Both the position numbers and the translations under genes were made by a program. A stretch of 38,773 bases of DNA from Candidatus Zixiibacteriota bacterium (GTDB lineage Bacteria > Zixibacteria > MSB-5A5 > UM-FILTER-46-8), in assembly GCA_014730345.1 (NCBI GenBank), contig WJIJ01000114.1, positions 1-38,773 on the forward strand, in the 5' to 3' direction. Below are positions 15,420 to 23,419 of the stretch, piece after piece (the stretch's first letter is position 1; every line of letters begins with the position of its first letter). The notes beneath the pieces were generated by a model that was not told the origin of the DNA, did no database searches, and saw nothing but the letters and a program-made list of their open reading frames with translations.

Positions 15420-15587
15420 TCAAGCGGATAGAAAAGGTTCCGCCCTCAGCATGCGCCAATCATGCGCGTTTAACGATGCCGCGTGAACTTTTGCCAGCGC
15501 TTCATCAGGTTCCGGGACCGGTTTTTCTATCTCTTTATATTCGAGAATATCCGGGGGGTCATATCTTTCATATACAACCACCTTCAT
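15420..15587 (-). pseudogene. Truncated MDR-family alcohol dehydrogenase/quinone oxidoreductase remnant
   Basis: The 55 codons MKVVVYERYDPPDILEYKEI...NAHDWRMLRAEPFLSA match the N-terminal strands of medium-chain dehydrogenase/reductases and resemble the complete paralogue encoded at 15823-16803 (MKAVVYKKYGSPDVIQVEDI). The normal length is about 320 residues. The reading frame stops just after the first sheet, and no further MDR coding is found before the selenoprotein gene 66 bases on. It looks like the surviving 5' end of a deleted duplicate. A weak AGGT precedes the ATG. A functional 55-residue peptide is unlikely. Confidence 0.7.
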
Positions 15588-15700
15588 ATTTTTACCTCAT
15601 ACCATCTTAAATGTTGACCGCGTGAATATACAATCCTCAGCAATAGTTAACTAATCATATTTTTATTATTCGAGCAATAAGGGGCCGGCGTTGGGGGGTT

Positions 15701-15820
15701 GTTGAAAAAATTTCCAGGAGCGGCATGTTTAGGTTTCCTCCATTTATCGAGGGAAAAGACGCATGCAGATAAATCCTCATTTTAAGGGAAGCTCTTCATT
15801 ATAGGGCTTCTTCAAAACCT
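15701..15820. repeat. Palindromic intergenic element, copy B
   Basis: GTTGAAAAAA (15701-15710) on the left and TTCTTCAAAA (15809-15818) on the right form imperfect terminal inverted repeats. In the middle, TTTCCTC (15734-15740) and GAGGGAAA (15749-15756) form a palindrome flanked by CATG at 15724-15727 and 15762-15765. The layout and several exact words match copy A at 351-470. It fills most of the gap between the MDR remnant and the intact MDR gene, and might have taken part in the local rearrangement. Confidence 0.5.
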
Positions 15821-15822
15821 CC

Positions 15823-16803
15823 CTATCGATTGTCATTGATGTTAATCACCACGTTGCCCTTCTTATGCCCTTTTTCGACATAGGCATGGGCTTCGGCGAT
15901 TTGCTTCAGCGGGTAGGATCTGTCGATGACCGATTTCATCTTTCCCGATTCATAAAGCCCCTTAAGGAAAACCAAATCCTCTGTCCTTTTTTCCGGAGGG
16001 CGCAGTCCGGTGAATTCGATTACGGCTTTTTTCCCGCCAAGCATCGATGTTAATAACATCTGGGGCAAAATAGCGGGAGATAGATCGGTTACCAGATAAA
16101 TGCCCTTGGATTTCAGCGAATTTTTACATCGGGAAAACGAGCTCTTGCCCACGGCATCAAAGATAATATCATAAGCTTTTCCATTCGCGGTGAAATCTTC
16201 CTTCGTATAATCGATAACTTCATCCGCGCCGAGGGATTCCACCATATCCACATTCGAACTACTGCAGACACCGGTAACCTCGGCGCCGAAATAGACCGCG
16301 AGTTGCACCGCCGCTGAACCAACGCTTCCCGACGCGCCGATAATAAGAATCTTCTGCCCCGCTTTAATTTTGCCTTTATCCCTGAGGAAAGGCAGTGCCG
16401 TGAGTCCGCCGTCGCAACAGGCGGCTTCCTCATGGGAGAGGTTTGACGGTTTCAGGGATATGGTCGCTTTATCCTCCGGCAGGCAAATATACTGGGCATT
16501 CGCGCCGTAACCGGCGGTAGTGCCGTATACATGGCCGCCTTCATTAAGCCGCTTCACCGCTTTCCCAGCGGTTTCAATAACACCGGAAAACTCGGTTCCC
16601 AGTGTAGTATGCTTCGGCTTGCTTATACCATTGGCAAGCCTGGATATGAAAGGTTTGCCTTTTCTGAACACGCAGTCCACCGCGGTAACTGTCGATGCAT
16701 GAACCTTAATCAGAACCTCATTATCCGACGGGACAGGTTTTTCGATATCCTCTACCTGAATGACATCGGGGGAACCATATTTTTTATACACTACTGCTTT
16801 CAT
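15823..16803 (-). CDS. NAD(P)-dependent MDR oxidoreductase (quinone oxidoreductase/alcohol dehydrogenase type)
   Basis: A full-length, 326-residue medium-chain dehydrogenase/reductase. The N-terminal GroES-like part begins MKAVVYKKYGSPDVIQ. The Rossmann nucleotide-binding motif is IIGASGSVGSAAVQLA (about 152-167), typical of zinc-independent, NADPH-using quinone or enone reductases. The structural-zinc cysteine cluster of classic alcohol dehydrogenases is not apparent. It probably reduces an activated double bond or quinone in the cytoplasm; the substrate cannot be read from sequence. AAGGA precedes the ATG by seven bases. It is separated from the preceding gene by repeat B, and the truncated copy beyond that repeat suggests an earlier tandem duplication. 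Confidence 0.88.
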   Translation of the reverse strand: MKAVVYKKYGSPDVIQVEDIEKPVPSDNEVLIKVHASTVTAVDCVFRKGKPFISRLANGISKPKHTTLGTEFSGVIETAGKAVKRLNEGGHVYGTTAGYGANAQYICLPEDKATISLKPSNLSHEEAACCDGGLTALPFLRDKGKIKAGQKILIIGASGSVGSAAVQLAVYFGAEVTGVCSSSNVDMVESLGADEVIDYTKEDFTANGKAYDIIFDAVGKSSFSRCKNSLKSKGIYLVTDLSPAILPQMLLTSMLGGKKAVIEFTGLRPPEKRTEDLVFLKGLYESGKMKSVIDRSYPLKQIAEAHAYVEKGHKKGNVVININDNR

Positions 16804-17267
16804 GGATTTTCCTTTTACACGGTTTTAACATATCAAAAGATACCTCCTGTTGACATATCAAACTATTATAGATTAAAAAACGACCTGCTTCAATAGTTTA
16901 CTTCAATCAGGCAACCTTAACTGTACGAGAGAAAGTATTGACTTACCTATACCCAACGATCAGGGGTTCCTGTTCATATAATTAAACTTGACAACTCGCG
17001 ATTCATGTAATACTTAAATATTGTAGTAAACATGTCCGGCGTTGAGGGAACCTAATATATTACAGCCGAATACGATAGACCAATAAATCATTACTGCGGT
17101 TCGGGGGATGTAATCTTGCGCCGCATAAAGTACCGGGAGCTGGCGGCGCCTGAAGGAACCAGATTGGGATATATTGCGTTTGAAATAAATTGAACGGGAA
17201 TCGCCTGGCGGTTTTAAATAAAAATATTCGTGAATAATTTGTCGCCTGAAAGGTACGGGTTAGTAGT
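16804..17267. promoter_or_regulatory. Intergenic region with a possible lipid-operon promoter
   Basis: This 464-base divergent gap holds a plausible sigma-70-type promoter on the plus strand: TTGACA (16988-16993), 17 bases, then TACTTA (17011-17016). It would leave a leader of roughly 245 bases before the first gene of the lipid operon. The -10 element is only fair. I see no gene or clear repeat in the gap. Confidence 0.35.
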
Positions 17268-18062
17268 ATGAGTTTTGGGGATATGTTTTGGAATCCGTTT
17301 TTATGGGCCGGATTGCTCATCCTTATTTATGTTATTTTCGCGTGGGTGGTAAGCATAATCAAAAAGGACACATCGGTTGTGGATATATTCTGGGGCGCGG
17401 GTTTTGTTGTAGCGGCTGCGGTGTATTTTATTTTAACCGATGGTTACTTGCCTCGCAAACTGCTTATTCTGATACTGGTAGCGATATGGGGTTTGAGATT
17501 ATCAATATATATAGGAATACGCAACCACGGCAAACCGGAGGACCCGCGCTACACTTCAATGCGCGAAAAACATGGTAACAGCTGGCCGGTGCGAAGCCTG
17601 TTTACGGTTTTTATATTACAGGGCATCCTGATGTGGATTATTTCCATTCCCCTTCTCACGGCACAACTTCCGGTTACACCTCCGTATCTCTACTGGCTGG
17701 ATTACCTCGGCATTATCTTCTGGGTAATCGGGTTTTATTTCGAGGCCGTAGGCGATTATCAACTCTACCGGTTCAAGCAGGATCCCCGGAATTCAAACAA
17801 AGTATTAAGCAACGGGTTGTGGGGATTGACACGCCATCCCAACTATTTCGGCGAATTCGCCATGTGGTGGGGTTATGGGCTTATCGCGATTACCGGCGGA
17901 TATTATTGGGTTCTTCTCAGCCCGTTGATCATGTCAATACTGGTCATGAAGTTCTCAGGAGTGGGTTTGCTTGAGAAAAATCTCAAGGAAAAAAAACCGG
18001 GTTACCGGGAATATATCGAAACAACGAGCGTATTCTTCCCGTGGCCTAAAAAATCATCTTAA
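17268..18062 (+). CDS. DUF1295 (steroid 5-alpha-reductase-like) membrane protein
   Basis: A 264-residue polytopic membrane protein of the DUF1295/steroid 5-alpha-reductase-like family. About seven hydrophobic segments are visible. The C-terminal signature GLWGLTRHPNYFGEFAMWWG (about 185-204) contains the RHPNY and glycine-rich motif used by this superfamily to bind NADPH or S-adenosylmethionine, and the tail ends PGYREYIETTSVFFPWP. Such proteins often accompany cyclopropane-synthase-like and FAD-oxidoreductase genes and are thought to act on membrane lipids or isoprenoids. It opens the operon that runs to 23260, and the next start follows 20 bases later. The ribosome site is weak (AAGG about 14 bases upstream); an alternative ATG lies at 17283. 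Confidence 0.88.
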   Translation: MSFGDMFWNPFLWAGLLILIYVIFAWVVSIIKKDTSVVDIFWGAGFVVAAAVYFILTDGYLPRKLLILILVAIWGLRLSIYIGIRNHGKPEDPRYTSMREKHGNSWPVRSLFTVFILQGILMWIISIPLLTAQLPVTPPYLYWLDYLGIIFWVIGFYFEAVGDYQLYRFKQDPRNSNKVLSNGLWGLTRHPNYFGEFAMWWGYGLIAITGGYYWVLLSPLIMSILVMKFSGVGLLEKNLKEKKPGYREYIETTSVFFPWPKKSS

Positions 18063-18082
18063 ACAGTATCGGTACTTTAATA

Positions 18083-19348
18083 ATGGACAGTTTCGACCGG
18101 CCCCAAAAAATAGCTGTAGTCGGCACCGGAATTTCCGGTTTAACGGCATCATACCTGTTATCAAGACGCCATGACATCACGGTTTTCGAAGCCAATGATT
18201 ATATAGGCGGGCATACTCATACTGTCGATGTTCAATCTTCCGAAGGCACATACGCCATAGATACCGGGTTTATCGTTTTCAATGACCGTACCTATCCAAA
18301 CTTCCAGAAAATACTGAACCAGCTCGGGGTTGCTTATCAAAAATCATCCATGAGCTTCAGCGTCCGCGATGACCGCACGGGGCTGGAATACAACGGCACA
18401 TCGGTTAACAAACTATTCGCCCAGAGACGAAACCTTATCAATTCCGCTTTCTACCGGATGCTTTTTGATATCCTGAGATTTAACAAACGCGCGAGAGCGT
18501 TGCTCGAAGAAAAGAACGAAACCCTGACTCTCGGGGAATTTATCGAGCAGTCGCGGCTGTCTGCCGGGTTGCGGGAACAGTATTTGATACCCATGGGCGC
18601 CGCTGTATGGTCGGCGAACCCGGAAAGTATGCGCGATTTCCCGGCTCTTTACTTCATCAGGTTTTTCGAGAACCATGGCCTACTTGGATTCGGAAACAGG
18701 CCCCGGTGGCTTGTTATCAAGGGCGGCTCCCGGGAGTATGTCAAAGCGATAACCAAAACATTCGCCGGCAGAATACGCCTCAGTACCCCGGTGCGTTCAA
18801 TTCGCCGCCATGATGATTATGTTGAAGTTTATTCCGATGATAACGAACCTGAGCGTTTCGACCTGATAGTCTTAGCATGCCATAGCGACCAGGCTCTTAA
18901 GATGCTTGCGGATCCATCCGAAGAGGAGCAAGATATACTCGGCGCGATAGGCTACCAGCCCAACGATACCGTGCTTCACACCGATACCTCGATCTTACCC
19001 CGGAAAAAGCTGGCGTGGGGTTCCTGGAATTATCTCGTTCCCCTGCGCCAACAGCAACGGGTCGCGGTAACCTATTATATGAATCACCTCCAGAGTTTAA
19101 GGGCGAAAAACGATTACTGCGTTACCCTAAATTACACTCCTAATATAAACCGGGACGAGATTCTCAGGGAATTCGAGTACCACCATCCTGTTTACACGAT
19201 AAAGGGGATCGAGGCCCAGCGCAGGCGTGATGAGATATGCGGCCAACGGCGCACATTCTATGCCGGGGCCTACTGGGGATTCGGTTTCCACGAGGACGGG
19301 GTTCGGAGCGCGCTGCATGCCTGCGAAAAACTTGGAGAGACTTTGTAA
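18083..19348 (+). CDS. FAD-dependent amine-oxidase-like oxidoreductase of the cyclopropane-lipid cluster
   Basis: A 421-residue flavoprotein. The dinucleotide-binding motif [17 protein letters not shown] lies at about residues 12-28, followed by an acidic residue ([14 protein letters not shown]) as in FAD-binding amine oxidase and phytoene-desaturase folds. The C-terminal FAD contact region is [19 protein letters not shown]. This family is commonly encoded beside DUF1365 and cyclopropane-fatty-acid-synthase-like genes, and the next two genes here are exactly those. It likely oxidises or desaturates a lipid acyl chain or a modification intermediate. Its stop is two bases from the next start. 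The exact reaction is not defined by sequence. Confidence 0.9.
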   Translation: MDSFDRPQKIAVVGTGISGLTASYLLSRRHDITVFEANDYIGGHTHTVDVQSSEGTYAIDTGFIVFNDRTYPNFQKILNQLGVAYQKSSMSFSVRDDRTGLEYNGTSVNKLFAQRRNLINSAFYRMLFDILRFNKRARALLEEKNETLTLGEFIEQSRLSAGLREQYLIPMGAAVWSANPESMRDFPALYFIRFFENHGLLGFGNRPRWLVIKGGSREYVKAITKTFAGRIRLSTPVRSIRRHDDYVEVYSDDNEPERFDLIVLACHSDQALKMLADPSEEEQDILGAIGYQPNDTVLHTDTSILPRKKLAWGSWNYLVPLRQQQRVAVTYYMNHLQSLRAKNDYCVTLNYTPNINRDEILREFEYHHPVYTIKGIEAQRRRDEICGQRRTFYAGAYWGFGFHEDGVRSALHACEKLGETL

Positions 19349-19350
19349 TT

Positions 19351-20145
19351 ATGGCCGGAGTTGGTGAGCAACAAAGCTGTCTTTATACCGGATGGGTTCA
19401 ACACCGGCGGTTTGAACCGAAAAATCATAATTTCCGGTTTCCTTTGTTCATGATGTTTTTAGACCTCGCTGAAATCGATAACCTTTTTCCGGAATCAATA
19501 TGGTGGAGCACCCGGCAGTTCGCGCTAACGAGCTTTCGAAGGAAAGATTACCACGGGGATCCTTCAGTCAGTCTATCCGACGCGGTGCGCGAGACGATAG
19601 CGCGTAATTCAGGCAGAAAGATAACCGGCCCTATCCGCATGCTTACTCATCTGCGTTATTTCGGTTACTGTTTCAACCCCTTGACATGTTATTACTGCTA
19701 CGATGATGACGGGCAATATGTAGATACCATCCTCGCCGAAGTTACCAACACCCCCTGGAAAGAGCGCTATGCCTATGTTCTTACTCCCGAAGGGGATACA
19801 GGAACCGAGAAACTGCATCGTTATCGAAGTGTGAAGTCACTGCATGTTTCGCCATTCATGGATATGGAACATGAGTATGACTGGCGTTTTTCGGAACCGG
19901 GGGAAAAATTGACAGTTTATATTGAGAGTTTAAAAAGAACGGGTAGAAAAGAAGGTAAGGGACTCGAGCGGGATTTCGATGCTTCCCTCAACCTTGCGAG
20001 ACAAAATCTTAACCAAAAAACTTTGCGTGAAGCAACTCTGCGATACCCATTGATGACCCTGCAGGTAGTAGCCGGGATACATTGGCAAGCGCTTAAGCTT
20101 TTTTTTAAGCGGGTACCTTTCCATCGTCATCCCGCGAAGATTTGA
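19351..20145 (+). CDS. DUF1365 family protein
   Basis: A 264-residue protein of the DUF1365 family. The start at 19351 ([20 protein letters not shown]) was chosen over an upstream ATG at 19237, because the upstream part overlaps the end of the FAD gene in another frame and the family begins near [20 protein letters not shown] lies upstream of the chosen ATG. Conserved-looking segments are [43 protein letters not shown], and [11 protein letters not shown], all typical of the family. The biochemical function is not established. It occurs with FAD oxidoreductase and cyclopropane-synthase-like genes in many bacteria, suggesting a step in acyl-chain modification. Confidence 0.9.
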   Translation: MAGVGEQQSCLYTGWVQHRRFEPKNHNFRFPLFMMFLDLAEIDNLFPESIWWSTRQFALTSFRRKDYHGDPSVSLSDAVRETIARNSGRKITGPIRMLTHLRYFGYCFNPLTCYYCYDDDGQYVDTILAEVTNTPWKERYAYVLTPEGDTGTEKLHRYRSVKSLHVSPFMDMEHEYDWRFSEPGEKLTVYIESLKRTGRKEGKGLERDFDASLNLARQNLNQKTLREATLRYPLMTLQVVAGIHWQALKLFFKRVPFHRHPAKI

Positions 20146-20189
20146 CACCGGCAGTAGCAAATCGCGGATGAGAAAACGGAGAATTTTTC

Positions 20190-21470
20190 ATGAAACCGAA
20201 AGCTTCGGTTGTCAGTCCCTCTACGGGGCTGTCAACGAGGACAGGTACAGGCTTAATTACCGATATTTTCAGGAAAGGTTTCCTGGCCCGGTTAGGGAGA
20301 TTTAAAGAAGGCAAACTAACGGTGGTCGACGGCCAACATCAATGGGTATTTGGGGAAATACAGGCGGATTTGAACGCAGTCATTGAAGTTACAGACCAGC
20401 GTTTTTACAGGATGATTGCTCTCGGAAGCAGTATCGGCGCCGCGGAAGCATATATTAAAGGATACTGGAGCACCAATGACCTGGTCAGCCTCGTGCGAAT
20501 CATCATCCGTAATATGGGCGTATTTACCGCCCGCGAACGTGCCATAGCCCGCGCTATGCGCCCATTTAAGCGTTTGTATCACCGCCTGCGGGACAACACT
20601 ATACGCGGAAGTAAGCGAAATATCCTTGCCCACTATGATTTGAGCAATGATTTTTACAATCTGTTTCTCGACCGCACCATGACCTACTCCTGCGCCGTAT
20701 TCGATAAAACAGGTATTTCCCTCGAGGACGCTTCGATCGAAAAGTTAGGCCGTATCTGCAGAAAATTGAAATTATCAAAAGATGACCATCTGCTTGAGAT
20801 CGGTTCCGGTTGGGGCAGTTTCGCGCTGTATGCCGCGTTGAATTACGGATGCCGGGTAACAACTACCACTATCTCGGACCGGCAGTATGAGTATACCATC
20901 AAGCGAATCAAAGAGGAGGGGTTTGGCGACCGGGTTACCGTGTTAAACAAGGACTACCGGGAACTCGAGGGCCAGTATGATAAAATCGCCTCCATTGAAA
21001 TGATCGAAGCCGTTGGTCTAAGGCATCTCCCTGTCTTCCTCCATAAATGCAGTACTCTTCTCAAACCCGACGGATTGATGGCGTTGCAGGCGATAACCAT
21101 CTCAGACCAGCGTTTCGATGACTACCGGCGTTCGGTGGATTTTATACAAACCATGGTTTTCCCGGGGGCAAGCCTTATATCCATCAGCAACCTGATGAAT
21201 AACCTTCGCAAGCATACAGATATGCGTCCCATTGACCTCGAGGATATAACGCCCCACTACTCGGAAACCCTCTCGCGCTGGCGGGAACGATTCTTAAAAC
21301 GTCTCGATGATATCCGCCGCCTTGGTTTCACCGATGAATTCATCCGTCTCTGGGATTACTATCTCGGTTACTGCGAAGGCGGTTTCCGCGAGGAATATAT
21401 CGGCGATATCCAGCTACTGCTGGCTAAACCACGCCACAGGATTTCTGGATATGAAAGGGGGGTTGCCTGA
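20190..21470 (+). CDS. Cyclopropane-fatty-acid-synthase-type SAM methyltransferase 1
   Basis: A 426-residue methyltransferase of the cyclopropane fatty acid synthase family. The entry motif ILAHYDLSNDFYNLFLD (about 148-164) and MTYSCAVF are followed by the SAM-binding motif LEIGSGWGSFALYAA and by IEMIEAVG, which carries the bicarbonate-site region in characterised enzymes. Length and N-terminal extension match bacterial CFA synthases. The reaction adds a methylene or methyl carbon to unsaturated chains of membrane phospholipids. The start at 20190 has GGAG upstream. The stop codon shares its last base with the next start. Whether it makes cyclopropane or a branched or methylated product is not decided by sequence. 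Confidence 0.9.
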   Translation: MKPKASVVSPSTGLSTRTGTGLITDIFRKGFLARLGRFKEGKLTVVDGQHQWVFGEIQADLNAVIEVTDQRFYRMIALGSSIGAAEAYIKGYWSTNDLVSLVRIIIRNMGVFTARERAIARAMRPFKRLYHRLRDNTIRGSKRNILAHYDLSNDFYNLFLDRTMTYSCAVFDKTGISLEDASIEKLGRICRKLKLSKDDHLLEIGSGWGSFALYAALNYGCRVTTTTISDRQYEYTIKRIKEEGFGDRVTVLNKDYRELEGQYDKIASIEMIEAVGLRHLPVFLHKCSTLLKPDGLMALQAITISDQRFDDYRRSVDFIQTMVFPGASLISISNLMNNLRKHTDMRPIDLEDITPHYSETLSRWRERFLKRLDDIRRLGFTDEFIRLWDYYLGYCEGGFREEYIGDIQLLLAKPRHRISGYERGVA

Positions 21471-22501
21471 TGCTTCGCGCCGCCATGAAATTAGCCGAAA
21501 ACGGTTATATTCCGGATAGCATCAATCGGATTGCCATCCGCCGTTTACTCGCGCGGCGTTTATCGCGCGAATCATCCGCTTCCAAAACCGACAGGGAAAA
21601 CCGGATGGCAACAATGGTCGAGGAAATCAAAAAAAGCCCCATCGCCCTCGTACCGGATAAAGCGAACGAACAGCACTACGAAGTCCCCGCTCCATTTTTT
21701 GAGTTAGTCCTCGGCAAACATTTAAAATACAGCGCAGGTTACTGGCCTGAGGGAATTAATAATCTCGATGACAGCGAAGCGGCTATGCTGGAACTGACCT
21801 GTCAGCGCGCGGGATTGAAAGATGGACAGGAAATCCTCGAACTCGGATGCGGGTGGGGCTCGCTTACATTGTGGATGGCCGAACATTACCCCGGCAGTTC
21901 AATAACCGCCGTGTCCAATTCCAACAGCCAGCGGGAATTTATCGAGAAGCGCGCCGGTGAAAGGGGATTGGATAACCTGCGGATTATCACCCGTGATATG
22001 AATGATTTCGATATCGACCAGAAATTCGACCGGGTGGTATCGGTGGAGATGTTCGAGCACATGCGCAACTACGAACAGTTAATGCGCAAAATCTCTGGAT
22101 GGCTCAAAGCTGACGGCAAGTTGTTCGTGCATATCTTCTGCCACCGCGAATACGCCTATCCCTTCGAAGACCGGGGGGAGGGCGACTGGATGGCGCGCCA
22201 TTTCTTCACCGGCGGTTTAATGCCCTCCGCGGATTTGCTGACGAAATTTCAGGATGATATAAAACTCGAACAGCAATGGAAAGTCAACGGTATGCATTAC
22301 GCGCGCACATGCCATACCTGGATAAACCAGATGGATAAACATCGGCCCGAGATCATGAACATCTTCGCGGGTGTTTATGGAGAGGATAATGCCCGTATGT
22401 GGTACGGCCGCTGGAAACTGTTCTTCATGGCCTGCGAGGAACTTTTTGCCTTTAAAAGGGGCGATGAGTGGTATGTGGCCCACTACCTTTTTGGAAAATA
22501 A
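21470..22501 (+). CDS. Cyclopropane-fatty-acid-synthase-like SAM methyltransferase 2
   Basis: A 343-residue, shorter and clearly divergent CFA-like methyltransferase. It keeps QHYEVPAPFFELVLGKHLKY, a variant of the YDLSNDFY entry region, the SAM motif LELGCGWGSLTLWMAE, and VSVEMFEHMRNY in place of IEMIEAVG. The different entry motif and the missing long N-terminus suggest a different substrate from methyltransferase 1. The C-terminal half is conserved-looking and rich in aromatic residues (MHYARTCHTWINQM, MWYGRWKLFFMACEELF). It overlaps the preceding stop by one base and is followed 12 bases later by the desaturase, so the three are translationally linked. Confidence 0.88.
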   Translation: MLRAAMKLAENGYIPDSINRIAIRRLLARRLSRESSASKTDRENRMATMVEEIKKSPIALVPDKANEQHYEVPAPFFELVLGKHLKYSAGYWPEGINNLDDSEAAMLELTCQRAGLKDGQEILELGCGWGSLTLWMAEHYPGSSITAVSNSNSQREFIEKRAGERGLDNLRIITRDMNDFDIDQKFDRVVSVEMFEHMRNYEQLMRKISGWLKADGKLFVHIFCHREYAYPFEDRGEGDWMARHFFTGGLMPSADLLTKFQDDIKLEQQWKVNGMHYARTCHTWINQMDKHRPEIMNIFAGVYGEDNARMWYGRWKLFFMACEELFAFKRGDEWYVAHYLFGK

Positions 22502-22513
22502 CAGGAAAGCCGT

Positions 22514-23260
22514 ATGACAGCTATAATCCTGTTTTTCATCGGACACTGGTTTCTGTCCCTGATGTATCATACAGTCTTCCTGCACCGGTACTCCTCCCAT
22601 GCCATGTTCACCATGTCCCGTTTCTGGGAACGCGTCTTTTTTGTGTTCACATGGCTGGCGCAGGGTTCGTCGTTTTTAATCCCCCGGGCATACGCTATTA
22701 TGCACCGGCGCCATCATCAATACAGCGACACAGATAAAGACCCTCATTCCCCCTACAATTACAGCAATGTTATAAGCATGATGATTGCCACATACAGGGA
22801 ATATAACTACATAAAAAATCACCGGGTGCCGGAGGATTTCGATACCGGAGGCTACCCCCGTCCGCCGGAGTGGCCCCGCTTTGAAAAAATTGCCGGGAAT
22901 CCCGCGGTCAGGATTGTTTTCATCCTCGCTTATGCCGGTTTTTACATCGCTTTCGCGCCATCGCCATGGTGGTTTCTGCTTATCCCCATACATGTTTTAA
23001 TGGGCCCCATTCATGGTGCAATCGTGAATTGGTGCGGTCATAAATACGGCTACATCAACTATACGGAAACCGGGGACCGTTCCCGCAACACCCTGCCTGT
23101 CGATATCCTGATGATGGGCGAACTATTCCAGAACAATCACCACCGGACGCCGGACAAAGCCGGTTTCGCCCATAAATTCTACGAATTCGATCCAACCTAT
23201 ATCGTTGTCCGCCTGTTAAGTGCCATAAAAATAATTCACCTGCCCCAAACCGCGAGATAA
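22514..23260 (+). CDS. Membrane fatty acid desaturase (acyl-CoA/acyl-lipid type)
   Basis: A 248-residue di-iron membrane desaturase. The three histidine boxes are HRYSSH (24-29), HRRHH (64-68) and NNHH (207-210), and a further H in WCGHKYGY (about 173-180) is typical of the delta-9 subfamily. Four hydrophobic segments flank them. It would introduce a cis double bond into acyl chains, giving the substrate that CFA-type enzymes then alkylate, which fits its place at the end of the operon. It is shorter than many desaturases but all boxes are present. No intrinsic terminator is evident after it. Confidence 0.92.
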   Translation: MTAIILFFIGHWFLSLMYHTVFLHRYSSHAMFTMSRFWERVFFVFTWLAQGSSFLIPRAYAIMHRRHHQYSDTDKDPHSPYNYSNVISMMIATYREYNYIKNHRVPEDFDTGGYPRPPEWPRFEKIAGNPAVRIVFILAYAGFYIAFAPSPWWFLLIPIHVLMGPIHGAIVNWCGHKYGYINYTETGDRSRNTLPVDILMMGELFQNNHHRTPDKAGFAHKFYEFDPTYIVVRLLSAIKIIHLPQTAR

Positions 23261-23331
23261 CGGCAAGTACAATCCCTGATTGTTAATTCCTGACCTTGGA
23301 ATAGAGGACGCGGTTGCCAGCATCTTGCCAT

Positions 23332-23359
23332 TTGACATAACAGATTTTTTGGTTATATT
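23332..23359 (+). promoter_or_regulatory. Sigma-70-type promoter of the beta-helix protein gene
   Basis: TTGACA (23332-23337), a 16-base spacer, then TATATT (23354-23359). The predicted start near 23366 leaves about 54 bases of leader. GAGGG lies seven bases before the ATG at 23420. Confidence 0.6.
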
Positions 23360-23419
23360 TAAACTGAGGTCTAAGATGTTTTTCTTTTCGAAAACTATAT
23401 TCGAGCTATAGAGGGTATT

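Noticed and set aside
23311-23331. Minus-strand TGGCA-N6-TGGCA resembling a sigma-54 promoter
   Set aside because: GG-N10-GC spacing is met, but the -12 element is poor and no minus-strand gene lies downstream; it lies just upstream of a plus-strand sigma-70 promoter.
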